64,000 bases of DNA from Channallabes apus (taxonomy: Eukaryota; Chordata; Actinopteri; Siluriformes; Clariidae). Made by a program: the position numbers and the translations under genes. The notes beneath the pieces are model-generated. The model did not search any database, had not been told where the DNA came from, and was given only the letters and a program-made list of their open reading frames with translations. The stretch lies in assembly GCA_030522415.1 (NCBI GenBank), contig CM060106.1, positions 61,249,512 to 61,313,511 on the forward strand, given 5' to 3'. Positions within the stretch are counted from its first letter, which is position 1; each line of letters starts with the position of its first letter. This document shows, piece by piece, positions 1 through 10,008 of this stretch.

Positions 1-115
1 GGCCCTTGAGCAAAAGGCTCTTAACCCTCAACTGCTCAGATGTGTAATGAGATAAAATTGTAAGTCGCTCTGGATAAGACCGTCTGCCAAATGCCTAAAT
101 GTAAATGTAAACTGT
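1..115 (-). mobile_element. SINE-like dispersed repeat, partial
   Basis: The segment contains the phrases ggcccttgagcaaaaggctc, ctgctcagatgtgtaatgag and taagtcgctctggataagac, then a repeated TAAATG tail. The same family appears at 49410-49550 in the opposite orientation (gagcagttgagggtaaaggg, ccttgctcaagggcccaaca). It is cut by the left window edge. Confidence 0.6.
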
Positions 116-429
116 ATCAGGTGGGAAGCATCGTGGTGATGCACCATGGTACAGTAGCATCACACTCTGGGGATGTTGTGCTGAATGTAGAACTGGAGCA
201 CTGCACAAAGTGAATGGAGTAATGAGGAAGAAGGAGAACCTTTAGCTCGTACCCTGGACCCGTTTCATTCCATTTAATTCAACAGATTCTGTCAATAAAT
301 GTGTTAAAGATCTCAGCAGAATTTGGCCAGAAGCTTGTTGGTGGTTTGCAGTTATGTCTGCTGTGTGTAAATTAAAACCTACAGTAGGAAGAAAGTGTTG
401 AAGTGCATATTGTCATGACATCCATGTTT

Positions 430-434
430 ATGAT

Positions 435-470
<36 letters not shown>

Positions 471-777
471 ACGTCTCACCATAAACTGTATATTAGATGC
501 ACAGTCGGCTAAATTGCTTTCATGGTGTGTTTTTCGAGGGTGAGTTTCTCCTGAATTGACCAAACTCACGCAGGTTAGGTTGCAGTGGTTTTGTTTTTGG
601 TTGTTGATTTTTCTTTTGCACACTGAGACAAAAAGCAGAGCTGCAGAACAAAAGTGGTTTACTTTAAACAATAAATCAAAAATATTACATTTCTCACAGA
701 TTCAGACTCAGGAGCCGGACGAGTCGGGGTGAACACTCCTTTAGTCACGTTCATCAATACATCTCTCTCTCTCTCAT

Positions 778-844
<67 letters not shown>

Positions 845-943
845 GTGGACACAAAGCCTTTTCTGTATGTGTTTTACTGTGGCTGCAATTTTACATCCAG
901 GATTTTTTTAAATAGAGGAAATTTTGTGAGTGTGTGTGTGTGT

Positions 944-977
<34 letters not shown>

Positions 978-1005
978 GTGTGTGAGTGTCATATCAGACA
1001 ATTGC

Positions 1006-1036
<31 letters not shown>

Positions 1037-1040
1037 ATCT
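430..1040. repeat. Microsatellite cluster (GT, CA, CT runs)
   Basis: GT run at 437-468, CT at about 763-775, CA at 778-838, interrupted TGTG at 931-988 and CT at about 1009-1036. Open frames here are His/Thr or Val/Cys dipeptide artefacts. Between the runs is unremarkable non-coding sequence. Confidence 0.95.
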
Positions 1041-1679
1041 CCAACCCACAACACACACATACAAACAAAAAAAGAAGAAGAGTGAAGGATGGTTGACTTT
1101 TATTGGTTCGGCCATAAAAGGACGGGATGAAAGTGGGAGCGGGCCGAAAAGAGAGACAGAAGAGAGAAAGAGGCATTCAGAGGGAGGGGCGGAGGAGTGA
1201 AGAACAAGGCCTCATCCATCAGGAGGACGGAGGAGATACATTCCTGAGGAGGACACACTCACTCAGGCGCACAATGGTGCTGGGAGGGGCAGGGAGTCGA
1301 CACACAACTTTCCTCTTTCTCTCTCTCTTTCTCACTCTCTCTCTCTTCTGTCATCACACACACTCTCTCTTTTCTTTCTGTCCATCAATGCACACTCCTC
1401 GGCCAATTCAGCGCTCTGTATGGCCATGACCAATGTTGGTTTCTGATGCTCAAAGCATGCATGCAGCAATGAAACGCAGCTTTTTCTTCCCCCGGGGGCA
1501 TTCTCTTTTACTCTATCTGTCTTTCTTTCTTTCTTTCTTTCTTTTTCTCTTTTATTTTTGTGTCATTCTTTTGGACCGAACATTTAAAACACTGTAGAAG
1601 CTGAGACAGCATTCTAAAAGAAAAACACTTTTTCTTTATAAAGTGACTTGGGATTTTATTTTTCTCTGTTCTTACTTTA

Positions 1680-1683
<4 letters not shown>

Positions 1684-1739
<56 letters not shown>

Positions 1740-1986
1740 ATATATCACGGCGTTGGCCCACAAGGATAAGAAAATCTGACTTTGTGAAACATTCGGCTGG
1801 TCCCCACAAGGAAACTACAGCTTTTATTAAACAAAAGAGAAAAATGAGACGTGACTTTAGGCTGAAGTTAAAGTGAGATCGAGATAAAGTCCTGTGTTAT
1901 ACTGTATCAGTGGCAGGTCCTCATAAGGATAGTAAAATGTGTTTTGTATGTATAGTAAGACAAAAGTAAGTATAGTACGGATAGTA

Positions 1987-2030
<44 letters not shown>

Positions 2031-2088
2031 TGGCCATAGTAACTTGGGATTTGGATAAACTGATGTATGTGATTAACTGACTGTTCAG

Positions 2089-2137
<49 letters not shown>

Positions 2138-2469
2138 TGTTCTGAGAGCAGGTGATAGCTTTTTGGAGAGCACCCTTTCACACCCCTCTTATTCTCCGCT
2201 TGAACAGCGTGAAGAGGTGGGAGAGCTGAGGGGCCTCCACCCGTCTCTCCCAGGGGCTGCACCTGCCCGAACCGTGTGTGTGTGTGTGTGTGTGTGTGTT
2301 TGTTTAGACAGGAGATGAAATGCTGGCCTCTGACTATTTGACCTCCAAGAACATCACTGTAGACGTGAAGCATACATGGTCATCCATCCGCAAAAATCAT
2401 CTGCACTCTGGCTCTATTAAAACTTTTAGTTTTTGTTTAATATACCGTAATCTCCGGTCACTGCTGCGC

Positions 2470-2514
<45 letters not shown>

Positions 2515-2515
2515 G
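1684..2515. repeat. Cluster of GT microsatellites
   Basis: GT runs at 1684-1737, about 1991-2026, about 2091-2137, about 2274-2299 and about 2472-2513. The separating segments share no recognised gene. Confidence 0.95.
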
Positions 2516-2519
2516 CATT

Positions 2520-2950
2520 AGTTCATTTGTAACTGCGGTGAAAGAACAGCAGTGTGCAGTGATTAACGTTTTTGAGGGTGTACCTGGAGCAGACGATCAT
2601 AAACACAAGTGTTTGAAAATCTGCAAACTAAATTCAGAGTTAAACCCTGAGGAAGATGAAAGTTTCTTAAAGAGAATCGTTACCGGTGACGAGACACGGA
2701 TTCATCACTACGAGCCTGAGAGTAAAAAAAAGGTTGCACAATCGACAGCGCTCGTCTTATAGTGAGACGATTATTGAAGAGCTGAAGACTGGACTCAGCA
2801 TTAGGACCGTTATCCCAGGACGGCGACGCACATCTGCACAAACCCGTCCTGATCTCACTCCATCAGACTTTCACCTGTTCGGTTCTCCTGAAAGCAGAAC
2901 TACAAAGATGTAAAAAAGGAGATTATGTTGAAGAATGATGTGCCGTGCTT
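2520..2950 (+). pseudogene. Mariner-like transposase remnant
   Basis: Translated fragments retain two mariner signatures: GDET followed by HHYEPESKK (about 2686-2730), and PDLTPSDFHLFG (about 2850-2885), the usual C-terminal catalytic region. An upstream fragment (EGVPGADDHKHK) resembles the N-terminal helix-turn-helix region. The pieces lie in different frames and are much shorter than a roughly 345-residue mariner transposase, so this is a decayed relic. No terminal inverted repeats were identified. Confidence 0.65.
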
Positions 2951-3054
2951 ATTAATACACTTTGTCCGTCTGTCAACAAGCTTTCGTTTTCACTCATTAA
3001 AAATATTTTAGGCTGAGCTGCGAGCCACGAATGCACTGCTGTCTTCAGTTCTCC

Positions 3055-4190
3055 ATCAGAAGTGAATCTCTTTTAGGCAGATAACCTTGAAGATCCAAGA
3101 CTTGACCAACCCCAGATCATAACACTGAACCCACAGGCTTGCATGTGGCACGAGGCCTGATGGGGGCATTGCTTCATCCAGCTCTTATCTTACCTTATCA
3201 TTCTGTAACAGGGTAAATCTGGCAAATTGAAGCTTTTTTACTGAGTAACATACAGTACCTGATAAGTGGTTTCCTTAAGCCTACACAGCTGTTTAGTCCC
3301 AGTCTATTGAGATCTCTTTGCATTCAGTGTGTGAAAATGCTCTTACTTTCACTATTAAATGTAGCCAAGAGTTTTACTGTTGTACTGTTGGGCCTGACAA
3401 AGACTAGACAGCCTCCCTGGAGGATCTGGAGAACTGGTGCCAGAGGAACAACCTCCTCCTGAATGTCAGCAAGACAAAGGAGCTGATAGTCGACTTCATT
3501 ACAAAGCAGGAGAGGAACTGCAGAACCAGACCCCCGTCATCAACAGGAGGCAAAAGGAGAGAGTGAACAGCTTCAGATACCTCGATGTTCATGTCCTGCA
3601 GGACCCGTCGTGTTCCTGTCACATCAACACGGTGGTGAAAAGGCCCCTCTGAAGGCCAACACAGAGAGACTGGAGCACATCTGCACATTATGTTTACATA
3701 CAAAATGACTACGTCTGCGCTACTGCACTTTACAGTTGGACAATATCACCGCGGCTCATCGTTCTATTTCACACTCCATGACCACATTGAACTGCTGCCG
3801 CCTGCACATCCACATACTCAATACACTTTACTTATACAGTCTTACATTTTAACATACTTTACATATTTCTACTTGACACTTTATTTTATTCTATTTTAGA
3901 AATATATAGATATATAGTAGATATATATTTTATAAGATTTATATTTTATATATTTGTTTATACTTTCCTATTAGCATTTATGCCTCCTTACTTTGTTTTT
4001 AAGGTCACAAAGAGTCATGTAAGCATTTCACTGCATATCAGACTGTGTATGGTTATGTATGTGACAAACGTTTTACATTTAAATTTGAGTTTGTTTTTAA
4101 AGATTTTAGTTAGTTCAAGTGATGTGTTTATTTGATCTTCAATCACACTCATTCAGGATGTTTTTCTGCCCACATTTCTTCCTTGTAATA
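3055..4190 (-). mobile_element. Tc1-like DNA transposon remnant split by a LINE
   Basis: Segments 3055-3385 and about 4090-4190 match, in order, parts of the repeat at 17720-18480: cagatcataacactg, an aagtggttttc-like stretch, acacagctgtttagtccc and cttactttcactattaaa. I recognise the family as a fish Tc1-like element. The reverse strand of cagatcataacactg reads as the SVMIW part of a Tc1 transposase. Both inverted ends are unclear. The piece between is a LINE insertion. Confidence 0.55.
3395..4092 (+). mobile_element. 5'-truncated, internally deleted L2/CR1-like LINE fragment
   Basis: Bases 3410-3650 encode the reverse-transcriptase C-terminal stretch also present in the 9.6-kb copy ([35 protein letters not shown]) in interrupted frames. 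It then jumps to the end of the ORF (LKANTERL near 3650). The 3' UTR follows, ending in tttcactgcatatcagactg and an ATTTAAATTTGAG tail. It sits inside the Tc1-like relic and is therefore younger than it. Confidence 0.75.
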
Positions 4191-4198
4191 GTATGAAC

Positions 4199-4582
4199 CC
4201 ATCCATCCATCCATCCATCCCTCTCCCTATTTGTGGATATTGCATAATACATATCGTCAATCTATCCATTTGTATATACCGTATACTACATAATTTGTCT
4301 AGTAATAGTATACACACATCCATCTGTGTAAACTGAATACTACGTGTCCTATAGTAGTATACATCCATCCACCAACCAATCCATCCATCCATCCATCCAT
4401 CCATCCATCCACCAACCAATCCATCCATCCATCCATCCATCCATCCACCAACCAATCCATCCACCAATCAATCCATCCACCAACCAATCCATCCATCCAT
4501 CCATCCATCCATCCATCCATCCATCCATCCACCAACCAATCCATCCACCAACCAATCCATCCACCAACCAATCCATCCATCT
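4199..4582. repeat. CCAT tetranucleotide array with a CCACCAACCAAT variant unit
   Basis: CATC repeats at 4199-4220, then about 220 bases at 4362-4582 alternating CCAT runs with ccaccaaccaat segments at irregular spacing. All six frames stay open because the unit lacks stops, giving spurious Met-Asp-Gly-Trp or Ser-Ile-His-Pro proteins. Confidence 0.95.
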
Positions 4583-4589
4583 GTATCCA

Positions 4590-5500
4590 CTTCCGGTCTT
4601 GTATTATATACACAATCTGCATCCAGCTATCTGTATATACTGTTTACTACATGTCTTGTAATTGAATAAATATGCATTTATCTTTCCACACACACACATC
4701 CTCATATGCTTATTCACACCTAAGGGTTATTTAGTCAGTTCATCTACTGCCATGTGTTGGGAAGTGGACAGAAGCCTGGTGGAAACCTGCATGGACCTGA
4801 AACTCTTCACAGATTCCAAGCCTGAACCTCTAAGTGCATTCTCCAACTTCTCCAACTTACAGAATGTTACAGAAAGTATTTGGTTAAAAAGGATTTTATT
4901 CTCCCCAAATTGGTCACCTCCCTTTTGCCTTCCATCAGAAAGCGCTTCCATATCATAAAGAGCTACCGACTGGGGAGAATAAAGGATAACATTAGGTTCC
5001 TCTGAGATCTTTTAGAACTGCTGCATTACAGGACCACATAAAGAAAAGGGTTACTAATCACGAAATGCATCTTTTAAGCATTTACAGTTTACACTTAACT
5101 TGTAAGCGACTGGACAATTTAATTTGTATGACAAGTAATTACTTCATTTAAATAAAACTGAATGAAATTTTTAACATGAAAATAACTTTTATGGCATCTA
5201 TACAGATAGGTTTGGATCTGATTAAACATTTGAAATCTAGTATTAACAAAAATAAATAAATATGATTAAAAATTATTGCCACGTGAAACAAAGAAATATT
5301 TATTTGCATTTGGAAGGTTTTTAAATGGTCAATTTTTTCCTCCCACAGATGTATGAAGATGTATTTAAGTAGAGCTGCAAATAAATTGCTGTCTGATGAC
5401 GTCTGTAAGTTGAGAAAGTAAGAAAAAATTGAGGTTATATTAACTTATTGTACGATTTTCAATATTTCTAGTAAATATATTCATTTATGTGTAATATGTC
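4590..5500. other. No gene recognised
   Basis: AT-rich intergenic sequence. Short open frames at 4662-4958 and its reverse complement have no domain I recognise. No repeat family assigned. Confidence 0.6.
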
Positions 5501-5590
5501 CAATTCAATTCAATTCAATTTTATTTATATAGCGCTTTTAACAATGGTCATTGTCTCAAAGCAGCTTCACAAAAATGAAAAAAGAAATTT
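5498..5590 (-). mobile_element. LINE/SINE 3'-tail fragment
   Basis: ATTCAATTCAATTCAATT followed by tttatttatatagcgctttt and caatggtcattgtctcaaag. It is the reverse complement of tails seen at 14293-14362 and 50899-50969 (gctatacaaataaaa then attgaattgaattga). This is a shared 3' end of a non-LTR family on the minus strand. Confidence 0.6.
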
Positions 5591-6299
5591 AACAAAAAAA
5601 ATAAATAAATAAAATAATAATAATAATAATAACATCTATGTGCATAATAATAGCATAATATGTGCATCTATTCCCAGTTTATTTTAAATTCGATGCAAAT
5701 ATATACAGTATGTTTATCTGTCAACACATTTATATGATGAATGCGCAACATAAGTTAGCTTGTGATGGTTAAAGGAAAAACAAAAATATTTATTTACTTA
5801 TTTTTGGATGTTTTGAATCGTCAGTGCACAATGGTGCATTTGTAATTGTCACTTGTGTGTGGTGTGTTTAAAAGTGTCTTTCTCTCGCTGTGTCCTTGGC
5901 GTGGGAGTGGCACCAGCAGGGACCTCGGTTTGTTTGTAAAGACCCAGTCAGACAGACTGAGTGGAAATGTGACAGCGGACATCAGACAAGGTTCAGTCCA
6001 AGTTAGATGTATTAGCGCCATCACACAGGGACTTCATGCAGACTGGATCGTACTGTACGTAGTGTATCTGATTAATATGTAAGTATATATTTATACATAT
6101 ACATCAATGAATTTCGTTTAAAAGCTGGTTTCTAGGGAGTGTAGTTAAAAAAGGGTGGGGGAATTGGGACACATCCCGCCGCGTGTCGTCCATCTCAATA
6201 AAGCTGCATCTGCAGGAAGGCTGGGAGCCGCCGTTAATGCCCAGTGACCCGTCCACAAAAACACACCCAACAAATTTTACACCCTAAGCACAGTGCCCT

Positions 6300-6409
6300 C
6301 AGCTGCCTGACGTCACACACACACACACAAAGAGAGGGAGAGAGAGAGAGAGAGAGAGAGAGCAAGTGAGAACGGTCACCCCCGGTCATTAGGATGGAGG
6401 GGGAGAGAT

Positions 6410-6449
<40 letters not shown>

Positions 6450-6450
6450 C
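6300..6450. repeat. CA and GA microsatellites
   Basis: A short CA run at about 6314-6328, GA runs at about 6333-6361 and about 6413-6446. The surrounding 5600-7080 sequence holds no recognised gene. Confidence 0.9.
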
Positions 6451-7083
6451 AGATTCAAGATTGAATAAGGAAGAAAAAAAAAAGAAATTCAAACGACAAC
6501 TTAAACAAAAGGCAACCCGAAAACACAAAGCGCTCCATAGAGATTTGGGAAGAAAAGGGGATATTGGGTTATGAAAATGATTCAGGCCGTTTCTCTTGCA
6601 CATGCAAATGGCCCCCTTTTTTCAGAGTTGGGGGGGATTTTTTTTATTCATTACCCCTCCGTGTGTAGTTCTCACTGTGACAACGCTGCCTTTCTTTAGT
6701 GTCGTGCCAGTACAGTCTCTCACGCCAAACTCGGCCCACCGCACTGTTATGATGCTAAAGGCTAATGTGGTTAGCGCTTCTCTCAGATGCTCTGAATGCA
6801 AACGGACTCATTAATCTTCATTAATCGCATCCTGGATGTCAGCATCACACAGCTGGAATCCCGTTGCCTAAATGTTTAAATAAGTAGGAATAAATGTGTT
6901 AGTGATGAAGTGTAAAGAAAGAAACTGCTTTATTATTTCTCACCGTCTGTGTGTGTGTGTGAGAGAGAGAAGACTGTGTCAAGCTTATACTTTATGTCTA
7001 ATGATTTATTTTCCAGACTTTCTGTGACAAGAACATTTCCACTGAGATGAAAATACATTTTTAAAAAGTTGCCATTACAAATG

Positions 7084-7595
7084 CAAATGTATTTTTCCAA
7101 CCCGCGGGTCCCGCTATAATGAAATTATTTGGCCCGCCCCAGCCCGCCCCGCACCACTGTATCTATTTTTACAGCCCGCCCCAGCCCGCCCCGCACCACT
7201 AAATAGACGTACTGTACTAGACATTGTAATTCAAATGAAAACAGCCGAACATTAGACGTAGCAGCCGGACCTTTTTTTCTTTTAATGATGTAAATTCTCG
7301 ACCTCAATTTCTCCCGCACCTCGTCTTCCATCTCCATATTTCTTTGTTTTTGTTGTGACTGCCGGCGGTAGCTGCTCGGCGCTTTCGTGACTTGTCACGT
7401 GACGTAAACTTATCAAAGAACTTAATAAAATATGAAAATAGATATTCCCAAATATTTAAACTAGGCTATAGGGAATTGGATACATGGATTTTTTATTAAA
7501 TTTTGCTTTTAATGACCCGCAAATAAAGTGACAATTTCTTTACCTGCCCCAACCCGACCCGCGGGTTACCAGACGACCCGCGCAGCATTAGTACT
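7084..7595. repeat. GC-rich repeat-bounded segment
   Basis: Bases 7097-7200 contain two copies of a roughly 46-base unit beginning gcccgccccagcccgccccg and separated by tatctattttta. Bases 7538-7588 contain related sequence in the same style (cccaacccgacccgcgggtt). The left edge also has cccgcgggt. The interior is AT-rich. It may be a decayed DNA transposon with GC-rich ends, but I could not define target duplications. Confidence 0.4.
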
Positions 7596-8309
7596 GTAAG
7601 TAGGTTAGTTAGAATGTAACAATAAATAAGAAAAAACTAAAGAAAGGAAGAGAGGGAGGGCGGAATAAAAGAAAAACTAAATAAATAAAATATAATTTAT
7701 GAAAATTTGTAAAAGGTATAAGGATTGATAGATTTTCCAGAAAATCTGAAAATGGAATTAAGAAACAAAGTTAACGAATTCAAGATAAAATGAGAAATAA
7801 ACACTGAGAAATGAAATAGGAAAGTATCAGGAGGATGAAGATCAAGAAGAGACAAAGAAGATGAAAGAGTGTTGACTTTATTTTTTGTTTGAACTCTGAG
7901 GGCATAAAGAGAAAAACATCATGATTAGTCGTTACTTTCATTAAGAAAATGTACAGAATGCTGCTGCTGCTTTAATTAAAACTAAAGAGACTGTTTTGGC
8001 GTGACTCAGTGGGCGGAGCTCGTTTCCACTGACTTTTTCTTCTCTTTTGAATCGGGAGTGAAATTGATTCATTAAAGCATCAGACGTCAGACAGCAGGTG
8101 CTTCAGGCCTTCCCTTCATCCCTCCCTTTTCCTGTCTTGTGCTTTCCCCCTTTTCATCCCTCTCTCCCCCCCCAGGACTGAGACAGCAAAGATGGAGGAC
8201 AGGACAATACAGTGATGAGGATAGATAAAGATAAAGACAGAGAGTAGGAGGAAAGTGGACGGCAAAGAAAGAGATAACACTCGGCCAGGCCTGGTCTCGG
8301 CGGGCCGTC

Positions 8310-8312
8310 TTC

Positions 8313-8362
<50 letters not shown>
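8310..8362. repeat. GT microsatellite
   Basis: A run of about 24 GT units. The 208- and 122-residue antisense frames through it are explained by the repeat and lack recognisable domains. Confidence 0.9.
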
Positions 8363-8363
<1 letters not shown>

Positions 8364-8369
8364 AGTGGG

Positions 8370-9520
8370 TGAAAATGTGGTTGCATTCTTCCACTTTTGT
8401 TGTTAGGGTGTGTGTTGGGGAGTGAAAGAGGAACTGCTTGAGAATGGGTGAACAATAGGCGAGAGGAACGACACTCTGAACAAACTTGTCAGTAGGGGTA
8501 TACTGAAGAGCGCCTCGCTCTAAACACTCTGTCACATTTGTGTACAAACTGCTTGAAAGCGTTTGCTGACCTGCCCGTCTGCTTTTGGGAAAGTTCAAAT
8601 GCCAAAACTGGGCCTTTTGTGTTGGGGAGAGTTCATTAAATTCATTAGTTTGACCCAGCGTTTTTGAAAGAGTAAAAAGTCCACTGAATTGGAAACTAAC
8701 GTCCATAGAGGGAAGACAAACCCCTTTTGAGGCGAACGTCAAAGCTTTTTATGGCGAAATGGGGAGGAAAAGGACGACTTCTCAATCGTTTCTGTACCAT
8801 AACCAATGGATTCACATCAAAAGCCAATTCAAGATGCACAATATGATATTAAGCATTCTGAGGCTCATCTATCAGCTGGATGGACTCACGAGTCCGGACG
8901 AGCTAATGAGCACTTTGGAGGTTATAAGTCAACTTTTGAGCCATTTCCTTTCAAAACTAGCTTGGAAATTCTTTTGCACAGATCGTAAAGTTTGTAGCTC
9001 TGCAGAAGTCAGAGTGACGCAGGTCCAGATTCGACACGGTCTTCACCGAGAGCCCAGACTTTACTGTTATACCACAGAGGTCTGGATGATTATGATCGCT
9101 CAGCGGGTGTTGGGTGATTTTGTAACAGTTCAATATTTTCTATATTAATGTGATTGTCCATGTACAGTTTTGTTTCTATAGCAACAGCTTGTTGACAGAC
9201 GGCGGATGGTGAAGAAGCTCGAAGATATAAAATTTATGGAAAGAATAAAAGAAGTCACTGTGTGTTAGTGCTTTGTAACAGAGGAAAAGCTGTAACTTTA
9301 GGTTTTCTGACATCTTTATTACAGAGAAGTTTACTGTTTGGGATTCCTCAGGAACATAAAGCTACAGTTTCCTGTGGACAAAAAGGAAGAAAATAAATTC
9401 AATCAATAATTGTGAACATTTTCTGGCTTGCAGGACATCGCTAACATAGCTAAATACCTAAATAAATTAATACGTAAAAAAATAAAAGAAAGTAAAAAAA
9501 TTCATCTTTCTAAAAGGAAC
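8370..9520. other. Complex non-coding sequence, no gene recognised
   Basis: Unique-looking sequence. The open frame at 8759-9148 (129 residues) has no domain I recognise. A perfect short palindrome, GGACTC-AC-GAGTCC, lies near 8882-8895. It could be regulatory or an old repeat. I see nothing decisive. Confidence 0.4.
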
Positions 9521-9524
9521 GCCC

Positions 9525-9580
9525 CAAACAAACAAACAAACAAACAAACAAACAAACAAACAAACAAACAAACAAACAAA
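9525..9580. repeat. CAAA tetranucleotide array
   Basis: Fourteen or so CAAA units. Confidence 0.95.
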
Positions 9581-10008
9581 GAATGGAAAAATGGAATCAT
9601 GGAAATGATAAATTAAAGAATTAAATTCAAATTCAAATTTCAAATTTTATTAGTCACATACACAATCATACACAGTATAATATGCAGTGAAATGCTTTTA
9701 TACGACCGCCAGTGACCTTAAAAAAAAAGAAAATAAGAAAATAAAATCTTGTACGTAAAATAAATAATCAATAAAAAGGAAATACTAAAGAAATAATTTT
9801 AACTAGTAAAATTTGTAAAATTAACTGTGCATAAGGGCATAATAAAATATTGCAAAAATATAGAAATATGGTATTAAAGTGTCAGTGGTTGTGCAAATAT
9901 GCCTGAAAGGTGACATGTGCAATTGTCCAGATGTATGAGTATTTAGTGCAAGTGTGTATGAATGTGTCCATGATTGTCCAGTCAGTGTTGTGAGCTTAAA
10001 AGATGTTA

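Noticed and set aside
729..2532. Open frames of repeated Thr-His or Val-Cys
   Set aside because: They are translations of CA/GT microsatellites; codon content is purely repeat driven.
4153..4661. Met-Asp-Gly-Trp and Ser-Ile-His-Pro repeat proteins
   Set aside because: All arise from the CCAT array, which has no stop in any frame.
8116..8742. A 208-codon minus-strand frame
   Set aside because: No recognisable domain, passes through a GT microsatellite, and has no supporting splice or promoter context.
8870..8905. Possible hammerhead-like ribozyme near cggacgagctaatgag
   Set aside because: The conserved CUGAUGA and GAAA core elements are not both present; only a short palindrome remains.
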